From: Incurvaria masculella
Taxonomy: Eukaryota > Arthropoda > Insecta > Lepidoptera > Incurvariidae
Direction of reading: 5' to 3'
Assembly (NCBI GenBank): GCA_946894095.1
Contig: OX335657.1
Coordinates: forward strand, 15,872,001 to 15,936,000
Length of the DNA stretch: 64,000 nucleotides
The notes under the pieces are model-generated. The model worked only from the letters and a program-made list of their open reading frames with translations. It ran no database searches and was not told the origin of the DNA. A program made the position numbers and the translations under genes. Shown one piece after another: positions 22,090-32,510 of this stretch. Positions within the stretch are counted from its first letter, which is position 1; each line of letters opens with the position of its first letter.

Positions 22090-22315
22090 ATGCAAAGGAA
22101 AAACTTTGTATAACTATTCTGCTGATGATCTAGGATTATTAGTAACAGGGTTATTGTGTTGTGCGAATGCACATTGCCACATACATACCAAATGTAGAAT
22201 AGTAATTTATTCAAGCGGCGATTCTTACTGAAATTGTGGAACAGACCGACAGTTAATGAACATACGCTGTTAGGTTTTCTTGGGAACCCTGAAAAGACAC
22301 ACATTATTCCATTTT
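22090..22315 (+). pseudogene. LINE RT motif-C and downstream fragment
   Basis: The + strand encodes LYNYSADDLGLLVTG, a typical F/Y-ADD-LL(V) active-site block. Further on, out of frame with it or after small indels, it encodes FKRRFLLKLWNRPTVNEHTL, followed by GFLGNPEKTHIIPF, compatible with the region C-terminal to a LINE RT. Frames are broken. Confidence 0.45.
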
Positions 22316-22759
22316 AACCGTGAACTGAATACGTAAGATTGTGAATCTCGGTTCGATGCATTGGTACTGTCCTATTCCGTACCGCTAGCGCCGTATACGC
22401 TTTTATGTTGGCAAACAAGATGTAGCCAAATTATCAAATTGGATTTTCAAGCGTAATGTGCATCTATTAGAGTTGTAAAACGTCTGGGCTACATTTACAA
22501 CTTGGACGATTCCGTTATGTTCCGCTTGCAAGCTTGTTTGCAGTCAATTTTTTTTTATTTTTTATTTTATATAACTGCTCTGCATCTGGAATGTCTTTAT
22601 GATGATTGTTTTTGGAATATATTGTCTTTTCATTTGCTACGTTGATGCGTGTAAAGTGGTTTGCATGGTTTTCTACCTATGGAATTATCATGTATTTACT
22701 ATGTATCAGAAAAAATATATAAATGCAGAGCTTGCCACACTGGTCTACACACACTCTAT
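22316..22759. other. no recognised feature
   Basis: AT-rich. No repeat partner. Confidence 0.3.
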
Positions 22760-22918
22760 AGGTCGCATTTCTCAAACGATTCTCTTAAAATCTTGCGAGC
22801 AGGTTCGATATTTGTAAAGATTTAATTAGTCGAGCCGGTTTTTAAAAAATAATAATAAAAAAATCAAATTTAAAAAAGGCAGCCTCGCGTGGTCTACAGC
22901 TCAGAGAGCCACTAGTTA
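22760..22918 (+). mobile_element. dispersed element ending CCACTAGT (copy 1), possibly Helitron-like
   Basis: It starts AGGTCGCATTTCTCAAACGA, with GCGAGCAGGTTCGATA, and ends GCCTCGCGTGGTCTACAGCT, CAGAGAGCCACTAGT. A small hairpin (GCTC-AGA-GAGC) lies just before a terminal CTAG, as in Helitrons, but no clear 5' TC end was found. Copy 2 is at 27053-27311. Confidence 0.6.
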
Positions 22919-24637
22919 TATTAGTAAAGATCACCCGTATCGTTCGACTACTGCGTGTTGTAACCATGGGGGTGAAGAAATATCAGGAGAATGGATGGAA
23001 CTAAAAAAGTGTCGACACGTCAATTGTGCCGCCGGAGGAATTTGGCCTTTGTTTCGGCATATATTCTTCTACCTACCAATTTGGGAGACTTCAAATTGGA
23101 TTTTTCACTGCAAATGTGTACGGCGATTTTTTGCGCGCTCGTTGCATGGAAGTTATTTCCCCATACATTCTTGATCCTCCATGGTTGTAACGCGACGCAA
23201 CGGAATAGGGCCGCCGCCAGAGCGTTAGGGCGGGCGGCCGCGGAGAGAATGTATACAATAATTGTTCGTGGCCCCCTTGTGCTTGTCGAACGTGACTAGC
23301 TTCTATTACCGACGCCTGCGTCAGGTGTGTCTGTTAGTTATTCGAGCCACTAATGGAACATTGCCTTTATTTATGAGCTCCCATTGGATAGGCTTAACAT
23401 TTTTTCCTTTTTTCTTTTCAAGATTTTCAGATAGTACACATACAGACTTCACATATAATCTATGGATTTAAAATAAAATGCATTATGATTTAAAATAACT
23501 TGTTTCGCTTTACACGTTCAAATAATCGCAATATTCTCAATTATCGTACCTCTATGTACATAGTATAAACGACGGGTTGCTTCACAACGTTGGCTACGTA
23601 ATAAGATAAAAAATACTAAAGAAAACTTCAGGAAAATATATTAAAAACATTATTGGGACATTATTGAAATAACGTGTAACGCACGTTTGCGTACTTGCAT
23701 TGGACTTAGTTTTATAGATCGTTTAGAAAAAAATATGTCATTGACATAAAAATACAAAAAAAAAATACATGACGTGGTGGTTTATGTAATACATATTTTG
23801 AGTGCAATAACAGGATGGGTACAACAATTTAAATACTTTTTTTGTGTAAAGCGCGGCATTAGGACCTCTTAAGGTGGCTGCCGACGACGCTTTTGAACTT
23901 TTAAGGGGGATGCGAAAACCTAATCAAAGATAGTCTTGCGTACTGTATCGAGATCTTAGAATATGTATATTACAATGTATTTTTACACCCTGCATACTCT
24001 ACATTATACATTGAAAGTAATAAAATTTGATTAAGTACTTCAACTAAGCAGGCAATTTTTAATCTGACGCAATATTTTATCCTACTTCAGATAATAATAT
24101 TAAATGGAACCAAAATTATTTTAATTTTTTTTTTCACAATCGTAAAACACCCTTCTACATAAGTATGTATCTTAGGTTCAAATACTGCGATTCAATATTA
24201 AAATTAAGCGTGATATAAAATAATAGTATGACGTAATAACACGCGCATTCTCTCCCGGTGCAGTTTGATCTCTCGCAATCGGATTAAAGAAAAAGTCTTT
24301 ATCTGAACAGCGGCGGCGCCAGGCGCGGCGAGATGAGAAACTTAAATGGAATTTGAAACTTGGCACGTAACTTTTTTCTCTCGCCGAGCACCGAGTACCT
24401 GAGCACGAGGCTTGCCGAGCAGGAAGTGTCACAGTAAGCAGAAGAAATCAGGAAGCAGTAGGTTAACCAAACATCGGTGTTGATTGATATAATTAGGTGG
24501 TGAGTGAATTTTTTCATGAAAAACCACTATGGGTGAACTTAAGCAACTATGATTTTTCGTACTAAGCACGTAAGTCGCTTATTCCACGGAGGGATGCGGG
24601 AGGAGGGATTGTACGAGAATTCCAAATTATGGATACA
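22919..24637. other. no recognised feature
   Basis: Long stretch, AT-rich apart from 23200-23250 and 24240-24430. At 23869 a TTAAGGTGGCTGCC resembles a TTAA-MITE end, but no matching right end was identified. Open frames are short and anonymous. Confidence 0.3.
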
Positions 24638-24812
24638 GAGCCGGTGGCGAAATTGGTAGACGCAATACCCGCGAATGGTATGTTTTGCTGGTCGGGGTCC
24701 AGTCTTGCAGTGTACTTGTAAAGTCGTTATTTTTACTGAGCTCTTGCTTTAATTAATGTGTCTTTGCTTCACGGTCGATAAATAAATAAATAATAATAAT
24801 AATAATGTTTTA
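24638..24812 (+). mobile_element. short SINE-like element with a bacterial-type tRNA-Leu-like head
   Basis: The first 70 nt, beginning GAGCCGGTGGCGAAATTGGT and continuing AGACGCAATACC, strongly resemble the D-arm side of bacterial or plastid tRNA-Leu (GTGGCGAAATTGGTAGACGC is near-diagnostic). They include a T-arm-like GGGGTCCAGTCTTGC. The anticodon stem can form (ATACC / GGTAT), but the loop lacks U33. It is followed by about 85 nt (GTAAAGTCG, TTTAATTAATGTGTCTTTGC, TTCACGGTCGAT) and a microsatellite tail (AAAT, AAT). The 3' part recurs at 12829 and about 38872, supporting a dispersed element and not a lone tRNA gene. Confidence 0.55.
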
Positions 24813-25815
24813 TTTATTTAATTATTTAATCGATTAAACATACATGCATGTCACATTCCCACATGGCTGTGCTGAGAGACCAAAGGTTCTCAGAAAAGCC
24901 GAATCCACCTCACCGTTTGGATTTGCGGATTATTGCTTAGTTATCGAGGTTGTTCAAATTACATTTGATGACTCTCTGGTAATAGTTTGAGGAAAAACAC
25001 CCGCCGGCAGACAGTTCCATTTCCTGGCGGTTCGGCAGAGAACCGAGTTTTAGAAACTGTTTATTCTCAGAAACCTAATGTCTATCACAGGGGGATGATT
25101 ATGATTTTCTGCGGTCGGTGCGGGTGGAGATGTCAGGGTACGTACTCTATATATTATTTTAAAACGATTGCTCCATCAACAACTAGCAATCCGGACCGAA
25201 TCAGATCTTTCTCCATGTGAAAGCAACTAGTTTTTGCCAGAAAACTACAGTTTTGAGCTATAAACTAGAATAAGTTTCACTATCGCAATCCATTTGTTGT
25301 TATGTTTAGTCGCATTCAAAATCCACTAGCACATTCCAACGCGATTGCTATGAAGCGCTCGTATCGCGCGGAGGTGAAGCGCCCCACCCCCCGCCTGAAA
25401 ATCGGTTGGCGGGGGAAGGGGTTCGCCACATGTGTAAAACAAACCCGACCTGGACTTATGTCGTCGATGGTACTATTTATTTGTATACAAATTTGAAATT
25501 AATTACAAATTCTTAGATATATGATCCCTCCTTGGAGCTTTAAAAAGCAAGCTTCGAAGTTAACACAATAAAAAAATACTGCAATATATGCCACATTATT
25601 TGACACTTACAAATAAATCAAAACATAAATTTGTCAAGAAGCTCGGTCTTACAGCACGCACAAATTTTATTTTCGCTAAACTTTTTCCAAAATAAGCAAC
25701 GACGTCATATACTAGATGGGGTAGCGACAATTGAAAAGGTATGTGAAGATGGTTTGGACATATAATCTGAATGGGTGACAAAAGAAAGAAGTCCAAAACC
25801 CAGAACATCCAAAAG
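24813..25815. other. no recognised feature
   Basis: Contains one small GC-rich patch (25340-25430). Nothing nameable. Confidence 0.3.
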
Positions 25816-25838
25816 TAACCTAACCTAACCTAACCTAA
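25816..25838 (-). repeat. interstitial insect telomeric repeat (TTAGG)4
   Basis: Four perfect CCTAA units on the plus strand (25819-25838) equal TTAGG on the minus strand, the ancestral insect telomere motif. The tract is too short to be a telomere. Confidence 0.85.
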
Positions 25839-26689
25839 TTAAAAAAGTTCCGAATTCATTAGTGTTTTGGACGGTATGGGTTTTGGACTTTGTGCTTTTT
25901 GGACTTTATGATGCGTCCCCAAAAGAATGACAAAAGAATGACAAATATACAGAGCAGATACATAGTTCGTGGAATTTGTCGAATTATGTCGCACCCTTGG
26001 AGCATGTCCTACCACATTGATCATAGAAACATTCTTACCGTCCATTCGTACAACTCCATCTCTGTCTACCGCTCCGGGTAAGCGGCGCGGTGTATGTATG
26101 TACTTTTAATAAAAAAATGTAATTTACTGTTTACCCTTTCTACTGTGTTTGGGCGGGGATCGGTGGTGGCAAATTTGTTCCTTTCTTCAGTCTGAGGCAA
26201 TTAGGATCGGAAGGCGCTTTAGGCATGAATCACTCCCGTAAGATGAGACAAATTGAGGTTTAATTTGACCGAAAAACGAAGATCTGAGAGAAGTGAGTAA
26301 TAAGAATTTTCTTAGCATATATTTTTTGTCATTCAAAAGACAGCCTTTAATAAGCGTTTGCCTTCTTTGCCATTCTACGAATGAGTTTAGATAGCATAAA
26401 GATGGAATCAAATTGTGTAGCCTTTTATGAGCAAACAATTTAGATTAGTATGGAAATGATTTCAGCGCCGTCGTAAAGTTAGTTCAAGATTAAACTTGAG
26501 ATTGTTCTGAGCTTTGTGTATATATAATAATTTTATATTACCGACTTCGGACTTGCCTGCGTGCGCTTTAAAATATTTAAAGGAAAAACAAATGTTAGAA
26601 TAATTATGGTGTCGAAGTTAAGCAGTCTAGCTTGGTGACAACCATCTCGCAATATTTGATAAGATGCCGTGGCTACACCACGCTGCTAC
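25839..26689. other. no recognised feature
   Basis: Unremarkable DNA. No repeat partner. Confidence 0.3.
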
Positions 26690-27617
26690 ATCTTGTATCA
26701 GCTTCACAGCTAACTGCATTTTGTATCATCTTCACTACGAAAAGTATTTGAATATTGTATCGAATTCGTCGCCGAATAAAGCTGCATTTTGTATCAGCTT
26801 CATTACAATATTTTGCTGCATCTTTTATTAGCTACACCACGAAATGTAGCTTAATTTTGGATCGGCTTGACCACGAAATGTAGCTGCATTTTGATTGAGC
26901 TTCATAACGAACTGAAGCTTCATTTCGTATCGGTTTCACCACGATATTTTTTTGCCGTATTATTATTTTATGTATTTTCGACGTGCAGCATCTACGTTTC
27001 AGCGTGGGCTTAAATGCTTTCGTATGTCGGGCTGTCCAGCTTATCTCCTGTACAGGTCGCATTTCTCAACCGATTCTCGTGTATTTTTGTGAGCAGGTTC
27101 GATAATTGTATGGAATTTTTTGTCGATTCAGTTTTTGGAAACTTTCTTTTTTTTTTTGTCTAAAATTGTCCCTAAGCGTTAGGTACTTAATAAAGTGAGA
27201 TAAATACGAGAAAAATAATAGGATTTATATTTAAGGTGCGCGGTGAACATTTATTCAGTAAGCTATCTAAAGACAGACTCGCGTGGTCTACAGCTCAGAG
27301 AGCCACTAGTTTCACCACGTTATGTAGCTGAAATTTGTGTCGGATTTACCACGTAATATAGCTGCATTATTTATCGGTTTCACCTCGAAATGTAGCTACG
27401 TTTTGTATCGGTTTCACCTCGAAATGTAGCTACGTTTTGTATCGGTTTCACCTCGAAATGTAGCTACGTTTTGTATCGGTTTCACCTCGAAATGTAGCTA
27501 CGTTTTGTATCGGTTTCACCTCGAAATGTAGCTACGTTTTGTATTGGTTTCACCTATAAATGTAGCGGCGTTTTGTATCGGTTTCACCTCGAAATGTAGC
27601 GGCGTTTTGTATCGGCT
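26690..27617 (+). repeat. 34-bp minisatellite, diverged left half and regular right half
   Basis: From 27312 to 27617 there are about nine tandem units of 34 bp (TTTCACCTCGAAATGTAGCT followed by ACGTTTTGTATCGG). Four or five consecutive units are essentially identical. From 26690 to 26960 the same unit is recognisable but diverged (GTAGCTGCATTTTGTATCAG with variable spacing). A 259-bp transposable element (27053-27311) splits the array. Open frames across it reflect the repeat. Confidence 0.9.
27053..27311 (+). mobile_element. dispersed element ending CCACTAGT (copy 2), inserted in the minisatellite
   Basis: It shares both ends with 22760-22918 (AGGTCGCATTTCTCAACCGA; CTCGCGTGGTCTACAGCTCA) but has a longer interior. 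Confidence 0.65.
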
Positions 27618-27935
27618 ACAACGTGAAACGTTTTTCCCGTCGGTACCACTCTCAATACGGCGGCTTCGCTGGCCCTGATTCCTCCTATTACCAGGCGGGA
27701 ATTGTGAGTCGTACCATGATGTTGTATACACTATTCAAACGAAATAAGGTCACAGACTGTTGAATAATGTAGTTGTTTTTTTTTTCTTTCAGGTATTTTC
27801 ACAATTTACTGATTACATGGTGACATTTGCCGAGCTACAGGTAAGATCTTTGCTGAGTAATCATGTGCCTTCACTAGGTGAAAAATCGTTAAACCATATC
27901 TCTGTATGCTCATTGTGCGAAACCGGAAACCTACC
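27618..27935. other. no recognised feature
   Basis: Contains a C/T-rich tract followed by AG at 27770-27792 and a GT at 27841. This looks like a short exon with splice sites, but there is no coding or conservation support. Confidence 0.25.
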
Positions 27936-28221
27936 CTTTTAGGGTTCCGTACCCAAATGGTGAAAACGGAACCCTATTACTAAGCCTCCGATTTCCGTCC
28001 GTCTGTCACAGGGCTGTATCTCATGAGCTGTAATAGGTAGGCAGCTGACATTTTCAAAGAGTGGGTATTTATTTTGCCGCTATAACAAGAAATAGGTCAA
28101 ATACAATAATAAACTTTAAAGAGGGGCCCATACATAAAACGTGATTTTTTTGTGTTCAATCTTGTACGATGGGACGGAACCCTTCGTGTGCGAGTCCGAC
28201 TCGCATTTGGCCGGTTTTTTT
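27936..28221 (-). repeat. MINE-1-like element, complete
   Basis: Starts CTTTTAGGGTTCCGTACCCA and ends GACTCGCATTTGGCCGGTTT. The GTCC tract is shortened. Confidence 0.85.
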
Positions 28222-28228
28222 GTAATAA

Positions 28229-28410
28229 ACTAGCTATCCCCGCGGCTCCATCAAACAGTTTTTTCACGTTTATTTAACCTCATATTTAACCCCACCGCTC
28301 ACCCCTCAGATAGTTTAACGTGCTGCATCGAAATCGGTTGAGTGGTTGTCTAGTTGTAAGCAGGCGGACGGACATACGGCATACGTTGTATTTTATAAGT
28401 AGTAGAGAAG
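28229..28410 (-). mobile_element. small Helitron-like element
   Basis: Read on the minus strand it starts TCTCTACTACTTATAAAATA and ends GAGCCGCGGGGATAGCTAG followed by T. CTAG preceded by a GC-rich short hairpin is the classical Helitron 3' terminus. There is no coding capacity. Confidence 0.6.
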
Positions 28411-28469
28411 AGACGAGTATCTCAGGCTATGCCGCGAGCCAAAGGCGCTCGAAAAAGCCAAAAAGCGTG

Positions 28470-29072
28470 GTACCATAGGGGGAACGGCAGAACGTCTAAT
28501 ATGCAGATCGTATAATGTCATATTTTAACAAAATTTTAAAACCATGCACAACGTATAATCGGCAGATCGTATAATTTTATACGTAGTGCATGAAGAAGTT
28601 TAAAAAATAAAATTACTTATTTCTCCATGCATAACGTATAATAGTCACAACGTATAATATTATGATCTTTATTTAACAAAAAAAGAAAACCATGCATATC
28701 ATATAATCCAAAAACTTTTCATAGGATAAGCGCCCTTACGTATATACGTTTAAAGCGTATACTCGCACGTGACGTTTCGACCGTCTCAAATAGCGTAGGG
28801 TGGCCTTTCGAAATTGTAGCAAATATCGATTCGTAGCAATTTCAGCCTTAAATGTATCGTTATTAGGGCGCTTTATGCAGTGCTTTTTGGCATATTATAC
28901 GTTCTGCATGGTTTTCTTTTTTTGTGAATTCATGTTAGGAATATTATACGTTGTGACTATTATACGTTCTGCATGATGCAAAGAGTTGATTTTATTTTTA
29001 AACTTTATTCATGCACAACGTATAACATTATACGTTGTGAATATTATACGTAGTGAATACGACTCGTACCAT
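28470..29072 (+). mobile_element. CGTATAAT-rich dispersed element (copy 1)
   Basis: About 600 bp containing roughly ten exact CGTATAAT or ATTATACG octamers plus variants, mostly in the context of CATGCANAACGTATAAT. One end is GGGGGAACGGCAGAACG and the other GTAGTGAATACGACTCGT. An inverted second copy is at 45733-46372 with the same ends and order. No protein-coding potential, and ends are not simple TIRs, so the class is unclear. Confidence 0.8.
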
Positions 29073-30702
29073 ACTGTCTGTCTACTGATACCAATAATCC
29101 TTTTTTTAAACCAATTTTTACCATGTCTTGATTCTAATAATATGTCGTGTGCGCGGCGTGCTCGGGGGTGGCGCAGCTCAGTGAAACGAATCAAAACATG
29201 GGGAACCAGAACTTTATTTTGGAAAAAACTTATTTCCTAAAACAAAACTCTCTCAGATTAGCTTTTCTAGTCCCTTCTTCGAACACGGAACTGTCATTTT
29301 CAAACTATTCTATTTTATTTTTATGTGCATGGCCTGGCATGACACATACCAATATATTTGCGAAGCATTGCAGAGGTAAATATCTAGCTTGACAATACAA
29401 ATACATCCTATGAAGTATTTCAGGTGAAAAGTATGAGGTAAGGCACTCGCCCGTACACAGTTCCATAGACTGCCAGCAAAACAAAATGGAGGTAGAGTCC
29501 GTGCAGAAAGAGAACCGGCGTGGCGTACAATGGAACTAACATTAAGATTTTTACATGGCAACCCAACCTAGCCATCTGTCAAATGTCAAACTTCATTTGA
29601 CATAGATACATACATACGCAAAACTCAAGCGTGATTGCCAAAAAGGCTAATCCACCAGCCTGGTGTGAAGCCTTTAAAGAAGAAGAAGAAGATTATACAT
29701 GACGTTTGTTACAGTCATACTATAATGACGTGTTGTCAACAGGACATATACGGTACATGTGCGCCCTCAAATCTTACATCGGTTCTCTTTCCGCAAGGAC
29801 TCTACGAGGCAGGAGCTCTCTACAGAGGGCGTGGTTTACGACAACGTATTAAGGCTGTATTGTCTCGAATCGCTCATCCGCTGCGGGCGGGGTGACGGAA
29901 GCGAGCGCCGAAGCGGCGCTTATCAATTTTCCGCCGTTTTGTCTCGAATTTCTGCGGTCCCGGACTGATTATTCTGCAAGTAGTGGCGCTATAAATTCTC
30001 CCGTCAACGTTTATTTTGAATCGTTGGCGGATTTCCACTTCTGTCGTCATCTTCAAGGCCAGTTCTGCCCCTTTTGGATTCGTTGAAAATCGTTGACCGA
30101 GAAACAGCATACAAAATCAGTCACCAACAGAAGTCACGGGAAATTTGGAAGATTTTAAAAAGGTTAAGAAATACATTCTTTATCCGTTGGCCAAGGCATT
30201 CAACTAGCGAACGTTTCCCTACCCCTGAAAGTGGTCAGATTTTTATCAAAATCACTTGAGAAAGCTTTATTCTATGTCGGTATGTTTTAATTTTTTTTTT
30301 GTAAATATCTGTATTTTTCTGTTAAAAACTCGAATATGAACGTAAACGTTGACGAAGGCGTTTACACCCGAAATAAATACTCAATATGTATAATTATTAG
30401 GTAATTAAGTTAGGTAATTTATTTATTATTTAAGACTTTTCACATTGTGGGTTGTTGTTTCCTTGTAGTTCTTAGTTCTTTGCTTTAGACCGTTCTATCA
30501 ATGTAAATTTGGTAGTAGCATTTAGGTATGAAATCATAATTGTGTTATATCATTTATGTGGACGAAAAAAAAGCCAAAAAAACAACATAGTTTATAGACC
30601 AGTGAAGTGTCTTTGCGGGTTCTTCTTTACTGGTTGATCGAATCCGCGGATCAATCAAATTGTGACATGACTTAGTGTAGTTTGACTACCAGTACCCGAA
30701 GT
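29073..30702. other. no recognised gene
   Basis: Contains an (AAG)n-rich tail at 29679-29692 preceded by CACCAGCCTGGTGTGAAGCC, probably a short retroelement 3' end. A GC-rich patch at 29870-29960 carries only overlapping anonymous frames on both strands. Confidence 0.3.
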
Positions 30703-31444
30703 CCCAGTTGTCACCTAAATTGGCGTTACGGCAAACCGATCAACTGGCGTTTTCAAATGTATGGAGAAATTGAAGAGCGCGCGCAGTGGGCGTTTAGCAA
30801 ACTACCATTTGCGAGTCCGAGTTTGATTTGACAGCTTATCAGCGTTGCCGTAAATACGTCGACGTTGCCGTTTACGTCGACTCCGCGTTTTCATACAAAT
30901 CGGAAGTCCGAGTTTGACTTTGACAGCTTGAAGAAGTAAAACAACAGAATATCTAGTAAAAACTTGTTTTTTTTTATGTGACTGGACATGGATGGCTAAT
31001 ACCACAAGTTCTGTCATGGTATTAGCCCAACACACCACATGGGAACTAGGTGCCATGCCAGGACCTTCCTTTTATTGCACGGCTACATTGAACTGGATGG
31101 AAAACACGGACAATTTTCATTGCCGCTTCGACCATCGTTCATCCAATGCGATGGTACCAACCCGGGCGGGATAAACCCTACCACCTAGTAAGTAAGGAAG
31201 GGGACCTACAGCTTAACGTGGAATCCGAACCACGGCCAGCCTCTTTCAACGGTCGAATGGTCACCCATCCAAGACCAGACCGGACCCAGCGTTGCTTAAC
31301 TTCGGAGAGCGATCGCCGAAGTGTCGCGCCACTGGGCCACTGAGGCTGACAAATATATGGCAAATTGTATGGATATTGTCGTTTTTACGGAACTTCGAAG
31401 TTAAGTAAACGCCAATTTAGGTAAAAACTCAGACTGACCACTCT
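30703..31444. mobile_element. TIR MITE (second copy) split by a SINE
   Basis: The left half 30703-30965 and right end 31408-31440 match 18054-18401. Between them is the SINE at 30966-31348 and about 55 bp of other DNA. The right junction is not clean, so a deletion or second event is likely. Confidence 0.8.
30966..31348 (-). mobile_element. SINE variant with tRNA-like plus 5S rRNA-like head
   Basis: The 3' body (31000-31215) is the same family as the SINE at 4378. The 5' part differs. Read on the minus strand it begins CCTCAGTGGCCCAGTGGCGC. It then has CTCTCCGAAGTTAAGCAACG and TCTTGGATGGGTGACCATTC, which are the internal-promoter segments of insect 5S rRNA. CCGTGGTTCGGATTCCACGT follows. The tail is CATGTCCAGTCACATAAAAA, not the GGTCGCAT of the tRNA-only copies. 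The result is a chimeric-headed SINE in which both promoter types are recognisable. Confidence 0.85.
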
Positions 31445-31483
31445 GAAGTTAAATAAATAAATGAAATGAAATAAACAAAGTCA

Positions 31484-31812
31484 ACTTTTTTCCTAGGTTT
31501 TTTCTGATCCAAAAGGTATATTAAAACAATTAATCAACAAGACAAACAAAGAAACAAGTCTGATGACTAATCTTTTTAAGATGTGCTTACTTTATCGTTA
31601 AGTAATCCTCCTCCAAAGTTATTGTATAGAACACGCGAAAAATTCGAACTTTCGGACCTTATAACTTAGAAACCAAACACAATTTTACAATGCCAACGGT
31701 CATCAGACATCTAGTTCGATCAAATAAAACTGATGGATTTCTGACAAGAAATATGGGCATGATCTTCTTTCCACGTTTGTATGGGGAGTTCAGCGGGAAG
31801 GCCCACCTTAGC
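31484..31812 (-). mobile_element. TTAA MITE family a, partial inverted copy
   Basis: It ends with the inverse of the family's left end (GGGAAGGCCCACCTTAG). It includes GAAAAATTCGAACTTTCGGA and CAATGCCAACGGTCATCAGA. Its other end is lost near 31484-31550. Confidence 0.85.
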
Positions 31813-32348
31813 ATAAATTAGGTCGGTTAAAAAGATACAACCAGACACTCAACGTATGCTACGTATACGATGACGCAATTTGCGCCTAATTGGCGGGTGG
31901 ACTGAAAGTTAGAAACGTGAACATCATAACTCGAATGCGAAACCCGGACAGCGACCCGCGGGCCGGCAGTTGGGATGCCTCCGCGGGAGCCCAAATTGGA
32001 CGTTAATTCATAATTAGGGCTTTTTCATTTCTGTTTGATGTATAATTTGTTTGAAGCTCCCTGGCTCTTGTTCGCGCTTGACAAATTGAATGAACGTTAC
32101 ATTGTTTGGGAAAACTCTGCTCGGTCTTTCGTTAGCTTCACGGCCTTGTGGTCTGATGACCGGCTCATTTATAAGCTAGAGGAGGTCCCTGCGGTATTCA
32201 GGTGAGGTAGGAATTCCCTAAATTCGAATCCCGTAAGCTTTGTTCCCTATACAAACGTAGTTTTGACATTCATACCCATTCGATTAAGTGGAGGGACACT
32301 GAAACATTGTAATCAGATTTTTAAAGTAACCTGAAAAAGTATTATTTA
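31813..32348. other. no recognised feature
   Basis: Contains CTATACAAACGTAGTTTT near 32248, a scrap of the foldback family at 42006. Otherwise nothing. Confidence 0.35.
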
Positions 32349-32478
32349 CGCCCGGTTCCACCACCTCCAGCTACAAAAATCCCAAAGTTATCTTTCGGTT
32401 ACATCATACAAATATGCAATGTAGCCGAAAGTTAACTATAGGATTTCAGGTAACTGGAGGTGGTGAAAACAGGGTTTA
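32349..32478. mobile_element. hairpin MITE of about 130 bp
   Basis: Left arm CCGGTTCCACCACCTCCAGC, then GTTATCTTTCGGTTACAT. The right arm is the inverse (ATGTAGCCGAAAGTTAAC, then CTGGAGGTGGTGAAAACAGG). Arms are about 55 bp with a loop of about 16 nt. The hairpin is essentially the whole element. Confidence 0.85.
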
Positions 32479-32510
32479 GTGCTGTCGATTCAAGTATAAT
32501 CGATAAAATC

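Noticed and set aside
24638..24710. Functional tRNA-Leu gene or a bacterial contig
   Set aside because: The anticodon loop lacks U33 and pairing is incomplete. All surroundings are insect repeats.
26690..27617. CRISPR-like array
   Set aside because: Units are directly adjacent with no unique spacers, and the context is eukaryotic.
27516..27731. Repeat-containing small protein encoded by the 34-bp array
   Set aside because: 34 is not a multiple of three, so frames rotate between units. The ORF is accidental.
31232..31320. 5S rRNA gene
   Set aside because: Only internal segments match. The 5' and 3' ends of 5S are missing and it is fused to a SINE body.
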